12,708 bases of DNA, from positions 1-12,708 of the forward strand of contig JAHHQS010000115.1 of assembly GCA_020026285.1 (NCBI GenBank). Reading direction: 5' to 3'. Positions 1 through 7,900 of the stretch are shown piece by piece. Source of the DNA: Parabacteroides sp. Lineage in GTDB: Bacteria; Bacteroidota; Bacteroidia; Bacteroidales; Tannerellaceae. The notes beneath the pieces are model-generated. The model did no database searches, had not been told where the DNA came from, and was given only the letters and a program-made list of their open reading frames with translations. Numbering within the stretch: position 1 is the first letter of the stretch; each line of letters starts with the position of its first letter. A program made the translations under genes and the position numbers.

Positions 1-71
1 TGTTACCTTCTTTTCTCTTACGTTATATGTGACACATATTAGATAATTCTAATCTACTTACAATTATAAAA

Positions 72-932
72 TTAATCAGAATATGACCATCTACCATTTA
101 CGCAAGTATAAATGGTTCTGGAATATGATTTAAATGTTGGACCACCAGGATAATCTCCTGACCAGTCCAAATTAAGCCAAATTCTTGTTCCATCATTTCG
201 ATAGGTTATATTGGAGATTCTATGCGCTGTAAATCGTTGCTGGATATAGTTTCTGACATGACTCATGTTCATGTGTGAAATATCAACCTCGGCATATGCA
301 TGTCCGCCTGAAGGTCCCTGAGCTGTGATAACACACACATCACCGCCTATGGCAAGCATACACGAAGAAATAAGAATTGCAAAATCATCACAATCACCTG
401 TTAATGAACTTGCTATTGTCTCAGAAGCTTTGGCTAAGTATTCACTTCCTTTTGGATCGTTGACATATCTCCATTTCGAATAACAATAATCAAAAATTTC
501 ACAGAGTTGTTCTATATTAAATGTACCATCAGACACATTAGCACGTCCAGCTAATTTATTTGCAAAACCTTTAGTCTTTGGAACATTATAATCACACGAT
601 TCTTTCAACATTTCGATATTATCTGCCCCATTCACCGACCAGAAAGTTATTCTTCTATCTGTTGAACGTGGAGTAACATTGATGTCATCATCATTGTCAG
701 TCACTGAATTTTCAGATTCAGATTTATTTTCTCTTCGTTGACTCTCTTCCTCATTATTTCTTCGTCGTTCTCGTCCATCTCGTCTATTATCTGAATCACG
801 ATCACGGCGATTCTTTCTATCAACTTGTTCATTTCTAGCTTCGTGCCGTGCAATTGAATTTCGCGAAGATTTGCGACATCCTGTTAAAAACAAACAAATG
901 ATAATCAAAAGAAAAAAGATAAATTTATTCAT
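72..932 (-). CDS. Transglutaminase-like cysteine protease-fold lipoprotein
   Basis: This 286-residue protein has a lipoprotein signal: a short basic N-terminus, a hydrophobic stretch at 4-17 and a lipobox LTGC with Cys19. No acidic export signal follows the Cys, so a periplasm-facing anchor is more likely than surface display. Residues about 20-95 are a low-complexity linker rich in Arg, Asn, Asp and Glu. The C-terminal domain shows a transglutaminase-like triad by eye: Cys181 in GDCDDFAIL, His211 in GGHAYAEV and Asp256 in NLDWSGD. This fold often cleaves or crosslinks peptides; the substrate here is unknown. The start at 930-932 was chosen over an in-frame ATG 37 codons upstream because it gives a proper signal peptide and sits 1 nt after the preceding stop. 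It is the last gene of the run, next to a peptidoglycan-binding MotB-like gene, which hints at work on the cell wall or a periplasmic partner (inference). Confidence 0.87.
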   Translation of the reverse strand: MNKFIFFLLIIICLFLTGCRKSSRNSIARHEARNEQVDRKNRRDRDSDNRRDGRERRRNNEEESQRRENKSESENSVTDNDDDINVTPRSTDRRITFWSVNGADNIEMLKESCDYNVPKTKGFANKLAGRANVSDGTFNIEQLCEIFDYCYSKWRYVNDPKGSEYLAKASETIASSLTGDCDDFAILISSCMLAIGGDVCVITAQGPSGGHAYAEVDISHMNMSHVRNYIQQRFTAHRISNITYRNDGTRIWLNLDWSGDYPGGPTFKSYSRTIYTCVNGRWSYSD

Positions 933-933
933 A

Positions 934-1581
934 TTAATTAATGACTCCTGGTTTAGGTAAGATATGGATAAGGAATCTTTGATTCTTCTTATTTGAAGCA
1001 TTGTCAGGTGATACACGAAGTGCCCCCTCTGTTCCGCTGCCACAAATCAAGACCTCACAGTTTTTCCTCTTCAAATCTAAATGTCGGTTGATTTGAAAGT
1101 ATTTATACAGTGATAAAGCACGTTGATAACTTAAATCAAAATTGCCAACGAAGCCATCATTGGATGCTTGTCCTTCAATTATTAGCAAGTACTTTACAGA
1201 TTCACCATATTCCTTTTCAGCATGGTTAAGAAATTCATCTATGGCCACCCCTGCTTTATACAATTCCTCTCTCTTTTGGAGAGAAATATCTGTTATCTCT
1301 GAATGACCTACAGGAAAAGAAACATCTATTTTTAATATATGTTTCTTATGTTTTTCATTATATTCAAACCACGTACTATTGATATTTTGAATGCTATTCT
1401 CAATATCTCGAATCTTGTTGATCTCATTTTGAGTGGCTATTTGAAGGTCGTTCGCCTTCTTTAAAGCTCTTCCCATTGCTATAATGGCAACAACAAACAA
1501 CACCAACAGGGTAAAGAATAAGCTTGTCATCAAATCGGAATAGCTTGTCCAAAACAAAGAACTTTTATTACCCTTCGCCAT
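934..1581 (-). CDS. MotB/ZorB-like stator subunit with OmpA-type peptidoglycan-binding domain
   Basis: This 215-residue protein has the MotB layout: a short cytosolic N-terminus, one transmembrane helix at about 17-37, then a periplasmic OmpA-like domain at about 85-210. The start of the helix reads SYSDLMTSLFF. Asp16 aligns by eye with the ion-carrying Asp of MotB (YADFMTAMM in the flagellar protein). The OmpA-like domain keeps the usual peptidoglycan-binding pattern: EGQAS at 136-140, then N, LSYQRA at 150-155, GSGTEG at 181-186 and NKKNQRF near 197-203. The partner MotA-like gene lies 2 nt upstream, as in MotAB, ExbBD and ZorAB pairs. The YSDLMTSLFF motif and compact size look more like ZorB-type than flagellar proteins, and no flagellar gene is present. 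It probably anchors an ion-driven motor to the wall; the specific function is unknown. Confidence 0.88.
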   Translation of the reverse strand: MAKGNKSSLFWTSYSDLMTSLFFTLLVLFVVAIIAMGRALKKANDLQIATQNEINKIRDIENSIQNINSTWFEYNEKHKKHILKIDVSFPVGHSEITDISLQKREELYKAGVAIDEFLNHAEKEYGESVKYLLIIEGQASNDGFVGNFDLSYQRALSLYKYFQINRHLDLKRKNCEVLICGSGTEGALRVSPDNASNKKNQRFLIHILPKPGVIN

Positions 1582-1583
1582 AA

Positions 1584-3221
1584 TTAAATTTTAATATCAA
1601 ACAGTTGAATAATAAACATAGCCATAAGCAATGCAAAGGAACCAACGGCTGCAAATGTAATGAGGTAATACATCCATTTGCTTTTTGTCTTGACCTTTGT
1701 TTTATCAAAAACTGCGTTAGTAGAAACTAATTGATGTAATATTTCAGATTGAGAATCTATCTTTTGCTGTTGATTTTGAATTGTTTGATTCAAATCCCCA
1801 AGTACTTTTGCCAAACCATTCATTTGAGTTGGTAATGCTGAAAATTGTTCTTTTAGGCTTTCTTTTTGCTTAGAAAGTTCCGCCTCCAATATTTGTTTTT
1901 GAGTATCCAGCATTTCTTTTATCGCAGCATTTTGACTTTCAAATGTTTTCGATATACTTTCAATACCTTGTCGAGACTGTTCGCCAACCTCCTTAAAAGT
2001 CTCTTTAAGTCCACCGAAAGGATCATTAATTTCTTCAATCTTTTTATTAATAGAATCTCGCTGTTCTTGCAATGCTGTTGAGAGTCCCTCTTGTTGTTCT
2101 TCGATGAGAGCTTGAACTTGTTGGTTCTGACGTTGGAAAACTTCAGTCAAACCTGAAATACTAGCAGCCAGACTGGAACCAAGATTGTCTAAAGCATCCT
2201 GGACAACAGAATCAAGTCCGGACATTTGCTGTCGCATCATTCCCTGTCGGTCTTCAACGTATTCTATCTCTTTCTTAAAATAATTACCCAGTTCTTCAGA
2301 AAGTTTTGTACGAGCTTCAATATCTCCAAGACTCGAATTTAATTTAACTACCTGAGAAATATATTCGTCTGATTTTTCGAGATGAATAAAAAGCTTTTCA
2401 AGTTCTTCAGTACATCCTTGTAGTCTATCGTAAACCGCTACATTAGCCTTAGCTATTTTTTCAATCTTTATTTTATCAATTGCATCAAGGAGTTGTACTT
2501 GGTTATCATAATTATCAGTTACTTGAGATAATGTTTCTTTAAGTTCTTTTGTGTTGTCTGCAAATGAACTATTAAATTGGTTCAAATCTTGAGCCATCTT
2601 TGTCAACGCACCCGTTAGGTCATCTGACATATTAGGCATAACTTTAGTCTGAATCCATGATAAGAATTGATTTTTGTTCCTAAGCATTTCCCCTCTTGCG
2701 TCTTTAAACTTAGATGTCGTAAAAGCAGTAAAAGATACTCCTAGGAAACTAGCAATCATTGCTATACCAATATCTGTTAAGAGGGTCTTGATTCCTTGTG
2801 CTTGAATTGTTGTTCCTGTTAAAAGATTTTCTAAATCAGTCCACGCAAAGAAAATAACTCCGATGGCAGCTCCTGCTATTGTAGCTATAAGACCTAAATA
2901 TAGTGGATTAACCAACATTGTGTTAACATCTTCTTCAGTGCGTTCGGAATCTCTTTCAATAATCTCCTTGATTATTTGGTAGTCTGCAGTTCTTGTTTTA
3001 TTCTGCTGAAGATATTCATTAATGTTATCTAGAGTTGATTGAAACTCATCGTTAGCACCTTCACAAAATATGGTATTCTCCTCATTTAATGATAATTTAT
3101 CAGTACTAGGAAAAAGCGTTTTAAGCTTACTAATAATCGCAAGATTCTGAAAGAATGATAAAATCTGAAGAAAGACAATGCACGCAACTATTACAACAAC
3201 TATATAATATTGTATTGACAT
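1584..3221 (-). CDS. MotA/TolQ/ZorA-like motor protein with long coiled-coil tail and C-terminal membrane helix
   Basis: This 545-residue protein has transmembrane helices at about 5-28, 106-126 and 148-169. The second reads LYLGLIATIAG and the third GIAMIASFLGV, matching the ExbB/TolQ/MotA proton-channel helices. Thr114 and Ser158 fall where that family keeps its channel-lining Thr residues. Residues about 200-500 form a long, Gln/Glu/Lys-rich predicted coiled coil, then a fourth helix at 516-541 (KWMYYLITFAAVGSFALL). A MotA-like core with a long cytosolic helical tail recalls ZorA of the Zorya defence system, but the closing membrane helix would bring the tail back to the membrane, which I do not associate with ZorA. 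It is followed at 2 nt by the MotB-like gene, so the two probably form one inner-membrane motor. The partner or cargo of the tail is unknown; the adjacent coiled-coil genes are candidates. Confidence 0.85.
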   Translation of the reverse strand: MSIQYYIVVVIVACIVFLQILSFFQNLAIISKLKTLFPSTDKLSLNEENTIFCEGANDEFQSTLDNINEYLQQNKTRTADYQIIKEIIERDSERTEEDVNTMLVNPLYLGLIATIAGAAIGVIFFAWTDLENLLTGTTIQAQGIKTLLTDIGIAMIASFLGVSFTAFTTSKFKDARGEMLRNKNQFLSWIQTKVMPNMSDDLTGALTKMAQDLNQFNSSFADNTKELKETLSQVTDNYDNQVQLLDAIDKIKIEKIAKANVAVYDRLQGCTEELEKLFIHLEKSDEYISQVVKLNSSLGDIEARTKLSEELGNYFKKEIEYVEDRQGMMRQQMSGLDSVVQDALDNLGSSLAASISGLTEVFQRQNQQVQALIEEQQEGLSTALQEQRDSINKKIEEINDPFGGLKETFKEVGEQSRQGIESISKTFESQNAAIKEMLDTQKQILEAELSKQKESLKEQFSALPTQMNGLAKVLGDLNQTIQNQQQKIDSQSEILHQLVSTNAVFDKTKVKTKSKWMYYLITFAAVGSFALLMAMFIIQLFDIKI

Positions 3222-3224
3222 AAT

Positions 3225-4046
3225 TTATTGTTTTATTAATGATATTTTTGCTTTAGTGATTATACTCAATTGCGAACCTACAGCTCTTGCCTGCCCGACA
3301 GAATCTATATGTATCGTATTTGCAGCTTCTTCTTTAATGATTATTTCGCAAAATGGTAACAACAAATGTTCATAATTTGAAATGGCGTTCTTGATTGGCC
3401 CATCTTCTGTATTTACGGAAAATCTATAAATATCACCTTTTCTATTAGCACAATATAAGGAACTAGAAGATATCATACTTTCTTCTAAAGAACCATTTTC
3501 ACTTACACCGAAATAAATTTTCTCCGATGGATCGTCAGTGCCGAAACTTACAGAATAATTTTCCAGTTGTTTCCTTAACTTTCTAATTTCCCTATCTTTT
3601 TCGCTCAAATTAGATTTGAATTGCTGCTCCTGTTCTCCTAGTTTTTTATTTGCTTGATTTAATTTGGACTCTTTCTCTGCTTGAACCTTCTTCAGTTCTT
3701 CTAAAGCGTCATATAAATCCTTCTCTAGTTTGTCTTTTTCTGCTTTGAATTCTTTTGTTTTTTGATCAAGAGATTTCTTCAAATCTAAGATTTGAGTTTC
3801 TTGATTTTGCAAACGTTGTTCTTTCTGTTCATTCTCCTTTTCATGTCTTTGGATCAATTCGTTTTGTTCATGATTGGATAATTTTAAAGATTGCAACTCC
3901 TGCAAATCAACATTACTAATTGGGGCATTCATCCTATTAATAGCCTCACGTTGTTTGCTCATACAAGGCTGGCTTAAAATATATTCCAGCACACGATTAT
4001 AATCATTCTGATTTAATGGATCAAAATTTATAGTGAACGATACCAT
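3225..4046 (-). CDS. Soluble coiled-coil protein with a C-terminal domain shared with its neighbour
   Basis: This 273-residue protein has no signal peptide or membrane helix and is probably cytosolic. Residues about 45-165 are a strongly predicted coiled coil with heptad-like Lys/Glu/Gln-rich sequence. The C-terminal domain (about 175-273) resembles the C-terminus of the gene just upstream. Both have a Gly-Asp/Asn-G-x-[YF]-x-F strand, then an Ala-Ile/Ile-Lys-Asn helix, an invariant PFCE motif, an Ala-rich turn and an 'I..KA/KV.I' end. I do not recognise the domain. Position between a membrane-anchored relative (2 nt upstream) and the MotA-like gene (3 nt downstream) suggests an adaptor that couples the motor tail to a cytosolic partner (inference). 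Confidence 0.8.
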   Translation of the reverse strand: MVSFTINFDPLNQNDYNRVLEYILSQPCMSKQREAINRMNAPISNVDLQELQSLKLSNHEQNELIQRHEKENEQKEQRLQNQETQILDLKKSLDQKTKEFKAEKDKLEKDLYDALEELKKVQAEKESKLNQANKKLGEQEQQFKSNLSEKDREIRKLRKQLENYSVSFGTDDPSEKIYFGVSENGSLEESMISSSSLYCANRKGDIYRFSVNTEDGPIKNAISNYEHLLLPFCEIIIKEEAANTIHIDSVGQARAVGSQLSIITKAKISLIKQ

Positions 4047-4048
4047 GT

Positions 4049-4816
4049 CTATTTGTATTGAATTAACACTTTATTTATTAATGAAAAATCCTTATTTAAT
4101 TTTCCGCATTGAATAACGAAAACATCTTTTGCCATATCTGGATCAACAGATAGTTCGTTAACTTCACAAAATGGATCTATAACGCTAGTTCTATTGTTAA
4201 TTGCTTTCCCTGTTCTCAAACAGCTGAATTCAAAAGCAAATACACCATTGCTATCCCAGGCTCTATAAATAGCTGTTTCTGGTGACTGCACGATGGTCAA
4301 CTTTCCTCCGTCAATAACCTTTAACCATATATATTCCTTGCGTGAATTGTCCATGGTATTTATAGAAATTTCAGAATTGTTTCTATTCTCCTTTTTGTGC
4401 TGCTTAGTCTTACTAGAAGTAGTAGAGTGCTTAGTGTCTACGCTTTTATTTAAACTTTGAGCAGGTTCCTGTATTGGAGCATTTAATTGCTTTTCCAATT
4501 TTTCTAATGTTAAACGCAATTGACGGACCTCTTTTATATTTCTAAAACTCATTTCTAATATATCAGCAAGATTCTTTACCGATTTGCGGTCTTGATAAAA
4601 AATGTCTTCTATATATATACGTCTTCTTTTAATGCTTAGGAATAAGGCAATGATGCTTATAATTACTGCTAATCCCGATAATATAAGAGCCCAACACTCT
4701 ACCTCTAATCCTAGTACAACACGCGAACCTAAGATTGTTTCTGTAGGTGCAATTGCTAATTGCTGTACAGTGTCGGCAATGTTTAAAGAATCAGTATTAT
4801 TTAAATATTCATTCAT
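4049..4816 (-). CDS. Membrane-anchored coiled-coil protein with a C-terminal PFCE-type domain
   Basis: This 255-residue protein has one transmembrane helix at about 41-62 (WALILSGLAVIISIIALFL), followed by SIKRRR. That places the rest in the cytosol with the N-terminus outside. A short coiled coil lies at about 90-115, then a polar Ser/Thr/Lys/Asn-rich linker at 116-158. The C-terminal domain (160-255, with PFCE at about 215-218) resembles that of the next gene. The function is not recognised. It is the first gene after the 87-nt gap and, unusually here, has a good Shine-Dalgarno sequence (AAGGAG, 9 nt before ATG), so it may be translated independently of the genes before it. It likely works with its soluble relative as an inner-membrane docking pair. 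Confidence 0.8.
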   Translation of the reverse strand: MNEYLNNTDSLNIADTVQQLAIAPTETILGSRVVLGLEVECWALILSGLAVIISIIALFLSIKRRRIYIEDIFYQDRKSVKNLADILEMSFRNIKEVRQLRLTLEKLEKQLNAPIQEPAQSLNKSVDTKHSTTSSKTKQHKKENRNNSEISINTMDNSRKEYIWLKVIDGGKLTIVQSPETAIYRAWDSNGVFAFEFSCLRTGKAINNRTSVIDPFCEVNELSVDPDMAKDVFVIQCGKLNKDFSLINKVLIQYK

Positions 4817-4825
4817 TATTTTTAA

Positions 4826-4831
4826 CTCCTT
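4826..4831 (-). promoter_or_regulatory. Shine-Dalgarno site before the membrane-anchored coiled-coil gene
   Basis: The mRNA-sense hexamer AAGGAG lies 9 nt before the ATG at 4816. Such sites are uncommon in Bacteroidota, whose leaders are usually A/T-rich, and the other starts I checked here lack one. It supports this start and hints at separate tuning of the second half of the operon. Confidence 0.6.
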
Positions 4832-4845
4832 CTGTTCGTTTTAAT

Positions 4846-4882
4846 AATAGTTACAACCACTATATAAGCAGTTGTAACTATT
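4846..4882 (-). repeat. Perfect 12-bp inverted repeat in the largest internal gap
   Basis: The arms AATAGTTACAAC (4846-4857) and GTTGTAACTATT (4871-4882) are exactly complementary and separated by 13 bases. The transcript could form a 12-bp, mostly A/U stem. No U-tract follows on the minus strand, so this is not a standard intrinsic terminator. It may be an RNA-processing or stability hairpin, an attenuator, or a protein-binding dyad dividing the operon into two expression blocks. The function is unknown. Confidence 0.65.
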
Positions 4883-4903
4883 GCATATAGCATATAAATG
4901 ATA

Positions 4904-7900
4904 CTAATTTTCGTCACAAATTCTATTACTCAAATCATTTAGAACACCAATAATCGGATAGAAGAAGAGTGGTTCTTCTAGTTTGTCATCTAAACTAACG
5001 TCGCTCGTATCTAACTTTAATCGTACACCCTTCTCTACATATGTAGCTAAATTTTCATTGAAGCACTTTGCCGCCAATTCAAGATCTCGTTTGTCTATTC
5101 CAAACTCGTTACTTAAGGAAAAACCTTGAATTCTAGCAAGTTTCAAAGCTATAAAATTGAAATATGTTTGAACATCTTTTACTATAGCTTCATACATATT
5201 TTGAGCGTCGGCATAGGTTTCTGATTCACATAAAACTTCTTTGGAAACTCCAATCAATATACTTTTGGCATTATCTATGTCTGATGGTTCGTGACTTAAG
5301 AATAATCCACCTTTACATGTCGCCTCTTTAGGATTTTCAGAATTAATAATCAGTTTGATATCTTTATCAATATCTGAATCATACACAAGTTTAAATATAT
5401 GTTTTGTGAGCTTCTCCAAAGATGATTTATTAGGGCTCAATACAGTTACCACTTTAGAACCGTTCCCGCTAAATGCAATATTTGCCGGAACATCTAAATT
5501 CTTAGCCTTCATTAAATGAGCCAAATGATAAATTATAGATGTGTAGAATATAAAGAATACGATTTTTTGGCTTTCATTTCTCATCAAATAAGCATTAAAG
5601 TCCAAAGAATCTCCCATTGCACTGGCCTTGATTTCCTCATTATCAGCCAATGAAAACAAGAATGACGCTACTTCAGAAGAGTTGCCATAGTTGTTGGCAG
5701 TCTTTTGCTTAAGCATATCCTGTAATTCACCTTTCAATTTATCTATAAATTCATCTTTACATTGTCTAATGATACCGTTAAGTTCACCATTTTGAACACT
5801 CACTAAACTATTTCCAAAAATAGCATCGGCAGCAAATCTCATAGACGTAATACATTTGACCCCTCTAGAGTCAGCAACTACAATATCTGTAGTTCCACCA
5901 CCTATATCGATAGTAACAATGTTTGTGACATCAGATCTTGTCTTTTGGAAGAAAGAATATGGTGCAACAGACTCAGTTATTGCAATCGGTGTCCCTGTAG
6001 GATTAAAATACTTTTTATAAGCAGCTGTCCACAAACGCTCAAACAACCCTTTCTTGAATGCAGACATGCTTATTGGGTAGAACCATTTAATTTGGGTTTG
6101 CTGTATACTTGCTCCTTCTTGAACGACCTTAGTACGAATCATCATAAACAACGATTCAATATAACACTTTATTCTCTCTTCGTTTGTCGGACTTGCCTGA
6201 CTCCATTTCAAATTTGGTACATAATCGTTATATTTTGTACCTACTTGTTTTTGATTATACATGAATGCTGGAGAAGCATTTCCAAAAGGTTCATAGGTAC
6301 CTACACCTGTACCATTGTGTCCAGAATTAACCTTGTCTATACATAAAACTGTACGCATCGGGAAGTGGCAATTAGCATTCTGTCCTATTGATTCTGGTAT
6401 AAATTCGCCTCTGATATGATCTAAAGCGTATGGATCGTTCGTCTTAAATAACAAACTTAATTGTGGTTGGTCAATTGAAAATTCAAAAGGTTTTGGTAAT
6501 TGATCATCCCCTGATGAATATTCTATATGTGTATTTGAAGTTCCAAGGTCAATTGCAAAAGTGAGTGATGCAGAACCAGATCTTTGTCTAAACTTTGGTA
6601 TCATTAAACCATTACCAACTCTTTCTTTCCCTTTTTCTGAAACAAGTGTTATTCTTGCACAATCAAAAGTCTTACCTTCGAGTAAATATACCTTAGAGCT
6701 TTGCTCTTCTTGAACATCAACATTTCGAGTTACATAATCAGGAACAAAAGCGCCATCTTGATTACTATAGCAAACGCAACTGCAATCCTTGTTCACCGCA
6801 AAGTCTGAAAGAATAACGATTCTATAGTGTGCGTCAGATTCCTGGTTGAATTTTACAGGGGGGAAAACTCCTATTGCTAGATCTTCATCCGGAACTACAA
6901 TTGCACCTTTATTATTCATTGCATCAGCCTTTACGTCCTGAGTATAAATACGTTTATACTCAACTTCTCCACCAGAAATAGGAATACGTAATGATACTTC
7001 AACTCCAGATGCTACCTCTTTAATTTCAAACGCTTTTTTTCCAGAAGGGGCTAACCCATAAAGATAGTCTGTATTAAAATAGGTTAAGAAACGGTCAGTT
7101 ATAGGTAATAAATATCCTTCTTTCTGACCATTAGAACTATGATAATTACCGTCAAAGTAATCATTTTTGTTGACTTCTGATGGTAATTTTACTATTTTGT
7201 CTTCTAGGAAGTCACTTATAGTTAAGTATGGATGCTGGATATTGATACCTGGCAATCTTCTTTGTGCCAATGGTCTATTATCAAGATAAGGTACATCGAA
7301 ATTTCGACCGAAATTAGAGCCATAATACTCTAAATTTTCATATGAATTACCTTTTACAACAGGCAATACCAAAGGCTTAATATCTACTTGTTTCTGTGCT
7401 AGTATCTCAAAATCTGTATGCCCATCGACTATTGCTTTCTTACAATGATATGAAATACCATTAATTTCCACATTAAATGTCGTAGTGCTATTTACATTGA
7501 CATTCAACGTTTCATAAGTTTTATCAACGTAATTAAGAGAGCCAGGAACAAATGCGGCACATTGATTTTGGATGTTGTTAATTTCGTTCTTCAAATTATT
7601 ATCTAGAACGTAATATACAGCATCTAAATATTTTGATACTTCAGGATAATCTGAATTAAAATTGGGGTTAGAAAACTTAAAAGCGAATATATATTTCAAG
7701 AACTCAGGATCCCTTTTATCTAAAGAGGAATATGCAGAATCAAATGCATAATCAGTGCCGAAACAAATATTGCTTGATATATCCGTTTCATCGTTTGCAG
7801 TTGAGAAAAAAAGAGTTGCAGGAGATGTTGCTCCGACTATATGCATCTGTTTTTGTCCAGGCCCCTTATATTTTAAAATATAAATATTTTGCATCTTTCC

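Noticed and set aside
933..1043. Longer start for the transglutaminase lipoprotein (37 extra codons)
   Set aside because: The extension overlaps the MotB-like gene by 110 nt and would bury the lipoprotein signal inside the protein. The internal ATG at 930-932 gives a correct signal peptide.
934..3221. Flagellar stator genes motA/motB
   Set aside because: No other flagellar gene is present, the MotA-like protein has a long coiled coil and a fourth C-terminal helix, and the sequence motifs are closer to ZorAB/ExbB-type proteins.
934..3221. Calling the locus a Zorya system
   Set aside because: Only a ZorA/ZorB-like pair is present. No ZorC-like protein, helicase or nuclease is visible among the other genes, which instead encode tubulin-like, actin/Hsp70-like, vWA-like and transglutaminase-like proteins.
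4846..4882. Reading the 12-bp inverted repeat as an intrinsic terminator
   Set aside because: No T-tract follows on either strand and the stem is mostly A/T. A real terminator here would also cut off five genes that have no visible promoter of their own.
5945..6346. Plus-strand open frame of 133 codons inside the actin/Hsp70-like gene
   Set aside because: It is antisense to a well-supported coding region that contains clear ATPase motifs. Cys-rich random composition; a shadow frame.
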